DNA from: Lasioglossum baleicum
Lineage: Eukaryota; Arthropoda; Insecta; Hymenoptera; Halictidae
Reading direction: 5' to 3'
DNA length: 64,000 nucleotides
Assembly (NCBI RefSeq): GCF_051020765.1
Contig: NC_134930.1
Location: forward strand, 1,054,001-1,118,000
The notes below the pieces were generated by a model that was not told the DNA's origin, searched no databases, and worked only from the letters and a program-made list of their open reading frames with translations. Shown here one piece after another: positions 1 through 9,894 of the stretch (within the stretch, counting starts at the first letter, position 1; each line of letters starts with the position of its first letter). The translations under genes were made by a program, and so were the position numbers.

Positions 1-467
1 GATACAATATATTAACACACATCTACAAAAAATGTACAAATTATATATAAAACTAGAGGGGTGTTGTTGCTCGCTCGCTTCGCGAGCTTCGCAAGTAGGG
101 TTGTCGTAGCTCGCTCGCTTTGCGAGCTCGCGAGAGGGTTAGTGGTACGGATGTTATTTGGTGTGTGACTCTCCACGAGCCACACAAAGAACTTCCCGAT
201 TCGTTAGTTGCAGTATATTATTATCATTATTAAGTGTACGTTTTAAGAAGATTATACGTTTTCAGGGAAATTCAATAGTTTTCTACTTATCAAAATGTTT
301 GCTATATGGCGTCGCATTAAACCAACATCGTAGGCTCGTTGCTCGCTTGGTTCCTTGTTATAGCATACTAATGTTGCAAAATAAATTGTCTTAATTAGTT
401 TTTCGCAAACGATACAACTCCTCATTATCCGGGTTTGCAGTATTGATCTTGGTTTTCTTCGATACTG

Positions 468-1014
468 TTAATTTAAATTGTCCCAAGATATATAAACCGC
501 GCTCAATTTTGAAACTCTGCTCAGTGCTACATACAAAATTTGTAAAGTTCGCCTTTCTGATTTTTTAAAATCCAAAGATACTTTCTCGTATGTTTGTCCC
601 TGACTTTTATGAATCGTAATCGCTTCAGCAGGAACCACTGGAAATTGACTACGTGTGATTTGATATTTTTCCTCTCTCGACATATTTACTTGATTCGATA
701 TTTTTATTATTGGTGCTAAATGATCAATATTGGCATTTTTCATATAATCACGATAACGAGTTCTTACTTTCACTCCTACTCTGGCCAATTGAAAATCTAA
801 CCAAAATATAGACGGAATTTTAGTATTTTCTTGAAAAGTAATAAATTTTAATATTCCGCATGTGTGCTCCATTAACCAATCCGTTTTCAACATCAATGTT
901 ATTAATAATTATCATATAGTTTATATTAATTTTCAATTTAATCTCAGTTAATAATTCGTTTTGAACTGATTGTGTTTTTAAAGATTGTAATATACATTTT
1001 TTTTGTACTTTCAT
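468..1014 (-). pseudogene. Helitron PIF1-like helicase C-terminus, frameshifted
   Basis: Two overlapping minus-strand reading frames together give the C-terminal end of a PIF1/RecD-type helicase. The upstream piece contains a NxDxxNGLVNGAHMR-like segment typical of Helitron helicases, and the downstream 142-residue piece contains the motif-V-like ITIHKSQGQTYEKV and motif-VI-like LYVALSRV. The two lie in different frames, with the break near 850-890, so the gene is dead. The Rep nuclease and the helicase Walker motifs are absent. In Helitrons this protein would unwind DNA during rolling-circle transposition. Confidence 0.8.
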
Positions 1015-1129
1015 CGATATTCTTCGAAAATGTATTCTCGGCAGTAGAGATGATTAACTCACTCTTGCATTGGGATAATTTTCGATTATTGTAAGCGTAA
1101 AATTCGTCGTAAGAAACAAAAAAATTTAA

Positions 1130-1180
1130 AAAAAAAAAAAATTTTTTTTTTTTTAAAAATTGAAAAAAAAATTTTTTGTA
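1130..1180. repeat. A-run/T-run hairpin
   Basis: A run of about 15 A followed directly by about 14 T, and then a second A/T pair, forms a low-complexity hairpin inside the Helitron. No function inferred. Confidence 0.7.
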
Positions 1181-1419
1181 TAATTACGTTTGTTTCTTCG
1201 GTGGAAACTTTCCGTTCTCTCGTATAAATGGCATTGTTGAATGAACTTCTTTCGAAAAAAACTAAAAAAACTAAAAAACTACCCGACCAAAATGGACCAA
1301 AATCTAATCAGCTCTAAGTTACAGCGGGGCAAATCGATTGCATCATTCATCATCCTGATCGCGTTGTTACTTTTTCTGAAAACGTTAACGAAAAATTTGA
1401 TTACATAGAAACGGCCATA

Positions 1420-1423
<4 letters not shown>

Positions 1424-1479
<56 letters not shown>
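1424..1479. repeat. (AC)n microsatellite
   Basis: Uninterrupted AC dinucleotide array of about 28 units inside the Helitron. Open frames reading Val-Cys repeats across it are artefacts. Confidence 0.97.
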
Positions 1480-1482
<3 letters not shown>

Positions 1483-1700
1483 GAACATTTTGCTGAAAAT
1501 AGTCTAATATGTCTGCAATGACCTTGAAACGTGTAGATCTGCTAAAAAATCGATTTTCGATTTTCGGGGTCATTACAATAACTTCCCTATAAAATCGGGA
1601 AGTCAATTAAATAAAATATATTAAGTCTTTACATAATTCAATCATATTCTTTGTGTGTAAATCGTAATTTGTACATTTTTTGTAGATATGTGTTATTATA

Positions 1701-2066
1701 CAGGGTGTCCCAAAATTCGTGAAAATCCCGAAAGGGGGTGGTTCCTGAGACCATTCTAAGAGACATTTTCCTTTGCACCAAAGTCAACTGCGGCTTTGTT
1801 TAGGAGTTATTAACGAAAAACACGGACCAATCAGAGCGCGCCCTGGGCCGCCGCGCCGTCACGATGCGATGTCACGGCGTACCGCGACACTCGCTTGCCG
1901 GCGCGGCTCTGCGCGCCAGGCCAGAGCGCGCTCTGATTGGTCCGTGTTTTTCGTTAATAACTCCTAAACAAAGCCGCAGTTGACTTTGGTGCAAAGGAAA
2001 ATGTCTCTTAGAATGGTCTCAGGAACCACCCCCTTTCGGGATTTTCACGAATTTTGGGACACCCTG
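1701..2066. mobile_element. Fold-back MITE, TACAGGGTGTCCC family
   Basis: The 366-bp element is an almost complete inverted repeat: CAGGGTGTCCCAAAATTCG at the left is mirrored by its complement at the right, and the arms continue through TTTAGGAGTTATTAACG and CCAATCAGAGCGCG to a short GC-rich centre. It is flanked by TA (1699-1700 and 2067-2068). The MITE paralogue at 52695-53356 lacks it. Related copies are nested at 34181-35632, 50024-53828 and, truncated, from 55621. It has no coding capacity and is probably mobilised by a Tc1/mariner-type transposase. Confidence 0.85.
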
Positions 2067-2334
2067 TATAATACATTAACACTTATCTACAAAAAATGTA
2101 CAAATTATACAAATAAATTAAGTATATTATTTATTACGCGTGCAAATAGTCCCTATTTCCCATTCCGAATCATTTCATGCTAACCCGTTTCACTCCGGTA
2201 CACCGTGTACATGAATACTCGCGTCGAGTAGAGTGGGGAGTGAGTAGTGGAGTGGGAGCTCGGAGGTTCGCAGCAAGCCGCTGCCTCAGTCGAGCTGCGC
2301 GAAACGAGTCCCTTCTCTCATGAGACAGAGTTTA

Positions 2335-4181
2335 GAGTTACCAGTGTATGATCACCACGGGAGGAAGGATGATGATTTTCAGAAGGAATTGGGAGAGTCC
2401 CACATACCTCTCTACGTGTTGGATGTGAAGGAAATTGAGAGTTACAACGAGGTTCAGTCACAAGTGTTTATTCACGATGACGGTCAATATAATCATCAGT
2501 CAGAACTATGACTGAGAACACACAATAGCATCAGAATGATGCAGGAGCAAACACGTTTATAAAACTTTCATAACACGCTGGAGTACACGCTGACTATATC
2601 GATCACGTCTGTACTCATTGAACGTTCGAACAGAAGAGAGCGAGCTTTCGCTGCGCCACCGACGAGATATAAGGATAGACCTATCATCTTATGGGACTTC
2701 ATGTCCACGCTATGAATTACCGACTGTGCAAAAAAACCAGAGGTTTTCGTATGCCCTCTACAATTTAGAGTGGTGAGTTTAGGAATTACGTAGAATTTCA
2801 ATTTTAATTTTTTAATTTTTTTTCAATTTTTACCTCGTCTGTGCTACCACTAGCCACTAAGAAAGCTGTCAGCACAAACGAGATATAGGAATCCTATTCC
2901 TATATCCCATTTGTACTGTCAGCCTATTTTAGCTGTCAGCAACCCCGACGAGATCCTGCCTGGGGCTCCAAAACTTGGTAATACAGGAAATGACAAGAAA
3001 AAGAGGCCATGTGGCCTCAGCAAAGATGGCCACAAAAATACATTTGGTGATAGGTCTATCCTTATATCTCGTCGGTGGCTGCGCTCAGCAATTTCGGCGG
3101 AAAGCCGCGTGCGCAGACGCGGTATCCCACCAAGGATCGGGGTAAAGCCGAGCCCACAAATGTACCATATCCAATAATTTCCCTGGAGAACCTTTGGGCA
3201 CAATTTTGCTGATACAAATGAAAATGCTTATTACCTATTTACTATGTAAGCAAGTTTATGTTATACTATGCACTAAATTAAAATGTGATAGTTGTAAGCA
3301 GCGTACAGGAAATATTTGTACATAAAATATTGTGAATAAGTCCAATTTCCAATAGAATTTAAATTCAATATAGCACACACTACACGTTTCACTCGAGATC
3401 ATTCCCTTCGGATATTTCCTAAGAGACTGATACAATGAGGCACAAGTGCATTCGGGGAGGAACCAAATCTAGTCTACTGTTTATAAAACTTAAGAAAACT
3501 GTAATTGTTTCAGCTCAACTGTTCACGTTTACTCATTCTATCTTTCATCATATATCTCATGGAAGTTTAGCAGCAAAACACGCACTATGGAAATCTATAA
3601 CCTTCGATAAAGTACAGGACTTCATCAGTGCCTGATTGAAATTCTGCCTGATTGGCAAAAAATATTAATACATTGCCCCGCATATATTAAACTACTGCAC
3701 AAGAAATAAAAATTTTACATTTTAGGTAAAATTTTAGGGACCGACCACCTAAATCAATGAAAAGGACCCCTGTGCGTCGCAAGTAGTGCGCAGGCCTCGC
3801 GCATCGCTACGACTGCGCGCGCAGCATGAAAGAGGAGTTGGTAGGAAAAACAGGCGTTTGAGGGGGCCCTACCGTGCCCATCACTGGTTAGGGCATGCCT
3901 GGGCAACGCTGACTCCCGGAGGAAGAGTCAGAGTGGACGTGGTGGGAACTAACTCGCCGAGTAGGCGAAGAAGAGAAGTAGCCACATCTGTTCCGCGAGC
4001 CAGCATTGCCCAGGCCTGGGTTAGGGCAATATGAAATAGTTGATAGTGGAGGAACCGATACACTTGTAGTGGGAGTCGTGAAGCGACAGCGGGGTAGAAG
4101 TGGGAGGACCCAGGAGCAAGGCTCGCGAGCCTGAAGTTTCCCGGGCCTGGTGTACTTGATTACAATTTTGTATAATTTGTG
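2335..4181. other. Unassigned sequence with small inverted repeats
   Basis: No gene recognised. At 2655-2690 and 3045-3090 an inverted pair shares about 35 bp around CCACCGACGAGATATAAGG, and 2877-2920 holds a small palindrome built on the same GAGATATAGGA core. A GC-rich block at 3780-4060 contains another inverted pair (GCCTGGGCAACGCTG near 3896 against its complement near 4002). Short open frames here have no recognisable domains. Confidence 0.5.
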
Positions 4182-4712
4182 AATCCAAACCCAGGTAGCA
4201 CCCGGACGTCCGATGGACGCCCAATTAACGTCCGTATCGGACCTCTAGTACGTCCGAGGGAAGTCCGGGAATGTCCGTATTGTCCGAGATATGTCCGAAA
4301 TTCTTCCAAGGAATGTCCGACAGAGTTCCCAGTTAGGATGTGGGACGTACGTAGGACGTCCCGTTCGGACCTATCTGGGACATATCTGGGACTTACGTAA
4401 GAACTATTTGGAACATACGGACGTTATTCGGACGTCCCTGGTACGTATCTGGGATCAATCTGGGACATAAGGACGTTAACAGGACATTTACAGGACGCTT
4501 GCAGGATAGGGTTTCTGCATATTAAAAAACTACTAAACAATATTCATTAATTGTATACGATTATAAAAAGTGAAACAAAATTTCACATTTATTATTCATA
4601 ATAATGATTATAAGGACATGGATTAGGTACATATAGGAAATACAATACAATCGCATATACGTATACCACACAAACATATATTTATTTAAATAAATAAAAG
4701 TTTTATAACTAT

Positions 4713-4737
4713 AAATATTTATATATATATATATATG
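4713..4737. repeat. (AT)n microsatellite
   Basis: Alternating AT array inside the 2.0-kb transposon. Confidence 0.85.
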
Positions 4738-5179
4738 TGACTAACTATAATGTAAGAATTATAAATAATTATAATATTTATATAACACACTAAACATAAA
4801 TTTATATAAAATACGTAATTAAAAATAAAATTTTAAAAAATATAACTACTATAAATATACAGTTTTATAACTATAAATATACAGGGTGGGTCGCGCCAAA
4901 TTTTGCCATCTAGATTTACGTCATTATTATTACACATAGCAAACAATGTTTCAGATGAAGTTGAATGGTTTTGAGAGGGGCACATTCTGATAGTATATTT
5001 TTTTGTAGGTGGACATGTAAAGGACATATGAAGGTCATTAATGTTCTTTTAAATGGAATCATATATTTTTTATTGCATCAGCTGGTGCTCCTTCATATTC
5101 TTTACAAAAAAGGATTAATCTATTTGTGTAAAAAAATCATTAGTTTAGGAGATATTTTAATTCTAATGTGTTAGGAAAT

Positions 5180-5204
5180 CTCTCTCTCTCTCTCTCTCTC
5201 TCTC
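5180..5204. repeat. (CT)n microsatellite
   Basis: CT array of about 12 units in the interior of the 2.0-kb transposon. Confidence 0.95.
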
Positions 5205-5603
5205 ACATAAATTTTTGTACTTGGAGAAATTCATAAAATCTAAATAACAAAGAATGTACCTCTTAGAAAAAGTTGACCTTTCTGTCCCTTAGAACTTTCA
5301 TTCACAAAACAATCTACAGTCAGTAATAATGAATGCGACACACTTTAAATTAAAATAACTCCTTTATAATATAGTTTTATAAAGTTTACAATATAGTGTA
5401 CGTAGTACAGCTCCGTCTTACTCAGATCAAGTCTTTACTAGAGATCTGATATAAAGTCTTATAGGTATATATTTATCACTGTATATATTGTTATAAATAA
5501 TTGCCATATAATTACAAAGTAACTTTAGTATGAACACTTTTTTCATCTGTTTACGTGAAACGTGTGGAAAATATACATATATTGACATAATTTTCTGAAT
5601 AGA

Positions 5604-5690
5604 GCCGGTGTGGCATGGTGGTAAAGTATCACGTTTCCACCCGAAAGACCAAAGTTCAAATCCCGCTATATATAGTGATGCTTTTATTTT
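5604..5690 (+). other. tRNA-like sequence (pol III A and B box)
   Basis: GCCGGTGTGGCATGGTGGTA resembles a pol III A box, and AGTTCAAATCC about 35 bp later resembles a B box; a T-rich stretch follows. The acceptor and anticodon arms do not fold convincingly, so this is a tRNA-derived or SINE-like relic rather than a working tRNA gene. A similar GGTGTGGC start occurs in the tRNA-like segment at 39861-39931 on the minus strand. Confidence 0.4.
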
Positions 5691-5956
5691 GATATTCTTA
5701 CTATCATTATTGTTATTACCATTATTTCTATTAAAATAAAGAATAAGTATAAATGTAACACAAATCAGTAAATAAAAAAAATTATAAAAATTTAAAATTC
5801 TATATACATATAGTTTTATATAAAAATTTTGTTTTTAATGCTATGTATGTATACATACATATTTTTGCATAGGTATGTCTTATGCATGAGAAGTGAGCAT
5901 TCTGATACGTACCAAAATCCTGAGCACATATAAGACTTAAAAAATAGATGGACTTG

Positions 5957-6114
5957 GGACATCCGAAATTTTGGTCCCACGGACGTCCCTGGGACAAAAA
6001 TAATGAGCGTCCCTGGGACATCCGAAATTTTGATCCCAGGGACGTCCCTGGGACAAAAATAATGAGCGTCCCTCGGACATCCGAAATTTTGATCCCAGGG
6101 ACGTTCCTGGGACG
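5957..6114. repeat. 59-bp tandem repeat, about 2.6 units
   Basis: Units begin at 5957, 6016 and 6075, each starting GGACATCCGAAATTTTG and containing CCCAGGGACGTCCCTGGGAC, an internal palindrome. The array forms the right subterminal region of the 4190-6191 element. The minus-strand open frame across it simply translates the repeat. Confidence 0.9.
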
Positions 6115-6723
6115 TCCGTAACGGACGTCGGATGTATGGACGTAAATTGGACAAAAACTGGACGTCCAGTGTACGTCCGGTGCTACTTGGGAATCCAGAT
6201 GAAACTAATTATATGCTATTTTTGAAATGTAGAATGTCCACACTATTATTTTCACAACATCTTTATGTATTTCCTGTTTCAGGTACCGAATGCGAAACGC
6301 AGTAAACAAAGTGGAAAATTCCGTTGCATTAAATTTAATAGACATACGGCCAGCTGTGCAAATACACTGTCAAGCTATTAAGTTTGTATCCTCGTTCAGA
6401 TCATATTCAGTAATCGACATGTTGTTGATCTATGTCAGTGGTCGGCACGGAGGAGACTCTGCAGGCCGCTCTCGGCTCGCGCCGCCTCCTTTTCCCACCG
6501 CACGTCTCGCTCTCCGTAACGGCCCTAGTCCTCAGGCCCGTACATATCCCAGACTGTATGAACTGCGCGTGGCGCATTAGGGCGACACCCGTATCAATAG
6601 GTTTCCACATTACCGTTGAAGTACTATTGTCAATGCGTTTTTTTTATGTGGTTTCCCCTGTAGGCCTATTCCACTCAGCTGCATGACAATTTCTGAAACT
6701 AACTTTGAACAATAAATGCGGAA

Positions 6724-6743
6724 GAGAGAGAGAGAGAGAGAGA
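6724..6743. repeat. (GA)n microsatellite
   Basis: GA array at the inner edge of the left hAT arm. Confidence 0.9.
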
Positions 6744-6779
6744 ACTACTTCTTAATTCCATTGCCAAAATTTTAAACAG

Positions 6780-7262
6780 TCATTCAGACAAACTTCTTCG
6801 TGGACGTTTAGATGTACTCGGAATATCAGAGATATCAAATGAAAGATTAGATGTCGCGGCTCGCATCGCAGACGATAAAGAAGCGTCATTCAACCGGGTG
6901 CGCTTTTCCGATTTAATATTCCGCATTTTATAAAACGAACATACGCACAGATATGTCGATCCGAACATTGAAAAAATTCTCAGTGCGAAATTTCTGAGGA
7001 GAGGATATCTTGATTCATTTAATATTTTAAAACATTCGACACTGTTTTCTTCCCTAGTCTTCAGAGGAACTTTTTGATGAAAATCGCGAAGTTCCTCTTG
7101 ATACTCGGAAGCTTGTTCTTCGATTATGGCCGCGAGGGGGTTATGAAATAGTCTGAAATCATTTTTAAGGGAATCGAAATCAGTGAAACGGTTATCGAAG
7201 TATTTGTCAAAGTTATATATATATATATATATATATATATCTTTTCTGTGTTTATTGTTCAA
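6780..7262 (-). pseudogene. hAT transposase C-terminal dimerisation domain, fragment
   Basis: This 160-codon open frame contains YPLLRNFALRIFSMFGSTYL followed by KMRNIKSEKRTRLNDASL, the hallmark hAT C-terminal dimerisation domain (FGSTYxCE...KSKxRxRLTD). The BED zinc finger and the catalytic aspartates of a complete transposase (usually 550-700 residues) are missing. Its first residues translate a (TA)n array (7213-7240), so the true start is lost. The usual Glu-Gln-x-Phe after STYLC reads VCSFYK, an eroded match. It sits inside the hAT 6436-7541 and could not mobilise it. Confidence 0.85.
7213..7240. repeat. (AT)n microsatellite
   Basis: AT array at the broken start of the hAT transposase fragment. 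Confidence 0.9.
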
Positions 7263-7549
7263 AGTTAGTTTCAGAAATTGTCATGCAACAGAGTGGAATA
7301 GGCCTACAGGGGAAACCACATAAAAAAACGCATTTACAATAGTACCTCGATGGTAATGTGGAAACCTATTGATACGGGTGTCGCCCTAATGCGCCACGTG
7401 TAGTTCATACGGTCTGGGATAGGTACGGGCCTGAGCTGCCTCGAGGACTATGGCCGTTACGGGGAACGGGACGTGCGGTCGGTGAAAAGAGGCGGCGCGA
7501 GCCGAAAACGGCCTGCAGAGTCTCCTCCGTGCCGACCACTGATCTATGT

Positions 7550-8270
7550 TTTACTATATTTTTATTACCTGTTTTATTCGTCTTGCACCATTCCATCGAC
7601 AATATGACGGAATATTATAAATTTTTAAACGAAGACACTGCAAAAAATACACGAACGACGTGATGGTAACGTATTTAGTGATAGTGACATTCGTTGTTGC
7701 CGCGTTCGGATTACATGTATATCGTGTAAGTATTAGTAAAATATTCGGTAATTATTTACACAAAGGAACTCTCCTTTCCGATTTTGATGAAATTGAAATA
7801 TATTATGTAGTTACACATTTTGAACAAGTTTTTCCTTTTCATATACTAGGGGCTCTCTTTTAGTTTTCGAGATATTCGCAAAAGCTATTGCAACTAGTGG
7901 ACTGAATTTTCCATTCTCATGCATGCTCCGTGGCAACGTTCACATGAGCTTGCGCAGGCTGTCTGTTTACTGTTTTTGTAAACACAATGTAAGGATCGGA
8001 GAAGAAACTATATAACGGGCGAACTCTTCCCGCCTAACGCACCGCCGCGACACCGCACGGCAACCACGCCGAACCGCCGAGACACCGTCTGACTGCAGGG
8101 TGGCCCACCGGTCCTCCATTCGAGGCTCCGAAACATTGGACACCCGACTGACGTGGCAATCCTTCCTCCACCCCATGTAACCGCCACAACCTACTCACAA
8201 GGGAGGTTACCCAAACGTAACACGCCGATTTTAATGAAACTTTGGTATGATATAGAACTCAAAAGAATAT
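7550..8270. other. Unassigned repeat-derived sequence
   Basis: No gene recognised. Positions 7770-7970 are a diverged relative of the arms of the 8271-9080 fold-back (GATTTTGATGAAAT..., TTTTAGTTTTCGAGATATTCGCAAAA). Confidence 0.5.
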
Positions 8271-9080
8271 GGTAATTGTTTAGAAAGAGGGTCTCCTCTC
8301 AGATTTTGATGAAATTTAAATATGTTATACATTTCTACGTTTTGAACAACTTTTTCTTATACATGTTACCGCCGCTCGATTTTAGTTTTCGAGATATTCG
8401 CAAAAACTATCGCTTATACAGTATTGAATTTTTCGTATTGCTGCACGCTCCGCAGCAACGTAAGCCTGTCCCGGCACGGCGTTTGTTTACATTTTGCTTC
8501 TAAACACGTTGCGGAGATGAGAAAAAAACACAGTGTTTTCTAGTCATACATATATAGGGTGCTTCCGGATTTTCGTATGCGTGGTCGGGCCGGCCGTCAG
8601 GCCGGCCCTCTCCGTCCCCCATCACCTAACCCTAACTAATTCTAATCTCATGATTTTTCCATTACTAGTTCAAATTCGATCAGAATTAGTTAGGGTTAGA
8701 CAGTGGGGGCGGAGAGGGCCGGCCGTTAGGCCGGCCCGACCACGCATATAAAAATGTAGGAGTAGTCTTTCAAAATTGAAAAAGCTCACCCTATATATGT
8801 ATAGCCAGAATGAGACCCTGTTTTCTCTCTCATCTCCGCTGCGTGTTTAGAAGCAAAATGTAAACAAATGCCGCGCCGGGACAGGCTTACGTTGCTGCAG
8901 AGCGTGCAGGAATACGAAAAATTCAATACGGTATTAGCGATAGTTTTTTGCGAATATGTCGAAAACTAAAGTCGAGCGGCGGTAACATGTATAGGAAAAA
9001 GTTGTTCAAAATGATGACCTTGACAACATATTTCAAGATTATGAAAATCTGAGGGGTGACTCCCTTTCTAAACAATTACC
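8271..9080. repeat. Fold-back repeat with nested GGCCGGCC-rich element
   Basis: The left arm (8271-8545) and right arm (about 8805-9080) are inverted copies, GGTAATTGTTTAGAAAG against CTTTCTAAACAATTACC. Between them lies a second inverted element (about 8553-8794) with AGGGTG...CACCCT ends and two facing blocks of CGGGCCGGCCGTCAGGCCGGCCC type. Related arm sequence recurs at 7770-7970 and flanks the solo LTR at 35757-36733. A relative of the right half of the nested core is at 34070-34175. Confidence 0.75.
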
Positions 9081-9894
9081 AAAAATATTTGACACGTATT
9101 TTTTTATAGCGGCTGAGATTCATGTTAAGGGGGTGAAAATAGCTGTCAAAGTTGGGGTGGAAAATCCTATTTTATTGAATATCTCCGAAAGTATTAGGCC
9201 TAGACAAAAATTTCATAATCCAATTTGTGCGTCTTTGAAAAATAATAATTTGTTTTAAAAATATGTTAAAAATTAACTTTTTTCGGAACATTTTTCGACA
9301 AATCACTATTTTTCATGAAAATTTGCGTACACAATCTACATACTTTCATAAAAAATATGGGGAAAAAGGTTTTTTAGTTCCGCGGTCATAATAGTCATAT
9401 TATGTTCCAACGCTTATGCGAGGTACGGTGGCAACCGTAATGGAAAATTTGTTCGAGTAAGGATAACCGTTTATTTGGAGTTGTTCCACGTTAAAAGTGA
9501 TGTAGTAGTTTTGAAAAGTGCTGATTTTTCTGTTTTTCTACGGGTCTACCGTAGTAATCAACCTCCCATATCCGGATGTTGAAGGAATTTTCGGACACTC
9601 TGTATTGTTGTATATCCTCAAGATCTCTTTTCTGTTTTGAAGCAGTTTTCTTGCAACTTGATATGAAGGGATCCGATAAGAGTAGAAGTCTTTGCATCAA
9701 TCTTCATTACTAAATTTCCTACTTGTTTTGTATGATTTAATCGGGGCTTCTTAATCTCTTTATGAGTCTTTCTAATGCTTCTTCTGAGAGAAGGCCTATA
9801 GATAAATCGGAACTTCTCCGATTATTTGACACCTGTGAATCAAAATTCTATCATATGTACACTACTTGGAATATAGTACTAATTGTATAAGTTT
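9081..9894. other. Unassigned AT-rich sequence with one eroded element end
   Basis: No gene seen. 9565-9607 (CCTCCCATATCCGGATGTTGAAGGAATTTTCGGACACTCTGTAT, described here only by its ends) resembles a degraded right terminus of the TACAGGGTGTCCC fold-back family, with no matching left end. Confidence 0.45.

Larger units (their letters stand above)
53..1606 (-). mobile_element. Helitron insertion (truncated or non-autonomous)
   Basis: On the minus strand the segment ends in CTAG preceded by a short GC-rich hairpin (plus strand: GCTCGC-TTC-GCGAGC near 73-87), the classical 3-prime signature of a Helitron (hairpin then CTRR). The unoccupied paralogue near 53045 shows the host site as ...ATTTAA|TTTTATA..., so insertion was between A and T without duplication, as expected for Helitrons. 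The 5-prime end on the minus strand would be TTGACTTCCC, a TT rather than the usual TC start. It carries the helicase remnant at 468-1014 and an AC microsatellite. The sharp empty site makes the insertion itself secure; the Helitron assignment rests on the helicase, A|T site and CTAG hairpin. Confidence 0.75.
1..2332. mobile_element. TA-flanked MITE (family A), partial copy with nested insertions
   Basis: This is most of a 662-bp MITE family whose complete copy lies in the opposite orientation at 52695-53356. The right end reads ...AGAGTT followed by TA (2333-2334), and the window begins inside the element. Removing the Helitron (53-1606) and the fold-back (1701-2066 plus one TA) leaves about 410 bp, against about 405 bp for the matching part of the intact copy. 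No coding capacity is visible. TA duplication and AACTCTGTCTC termini suggest a Tc1/mariner-type MITE. The left end lies outside the window. Confidence 0.75.
4190..6191. mobile_element. 2.0-kb DNA transposon with GGACGTCC-rich ends and 8-bp duplication
   Basis: Termini CCCAGGTAGCACC and GGTGCTACTTGGG are inverted. They are flanked by AATCCAAA (4182-4189) and AATCCAGA (6192-6199), an 8-bp target duplication with one mismatch. Both subterminal regions (about 300 bp each) are packed with variants of GGACGTCC and CTGGGAC, reminiscent of clustered transposase-binding sites. The interior is AT-rich and non-coding, with a CT array, an AT array and a tRNA-like segment. An 8-bp duplication fits hAT or P superfamilies; the terminal sequence is not one I recognise. 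Confidence 0.75.
6436..7541 (-). mobile_element. hAT transposon with long inverted arms
   Basis: Starts CAGTGGTCGGCACGGAG and ends with the complement, with a perfect 8-bp duplication ATCTATGT (6428-6435 and 7542-7549). Both features are diagnostic of hAT. The inverted arms extend about 285 bp on each side. The interior holds a transposase C-terminus on the minus strand. Inner-arm sequence (AATGCGTTTTTTTT..., CCTGTAGGCCTA) is shared with the MITE at 34884-35427. Confidence 0.93.

Noticed and set aside
1279..1606. Open frames with long Val-Cys repeats
   Set aside because: They translate the AC microsatellite and lack any other support.
5604..5690. Functional tRNA gene
   Set aside because: A and B boxes are present, but the acceptor and anticodon stems do not fold.
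5800..6154. Minus-strand open frames rich in VPGT and CPRD repeats
   Set aside because: They follow the 59-bp tandem repeat of the 4190-6191 element; no domain or start context.
8620..8710. Telomere-like CCTAACCCTAA words
   Set aside because: Only single copies facing each other inside an inverted repeat, not an array.
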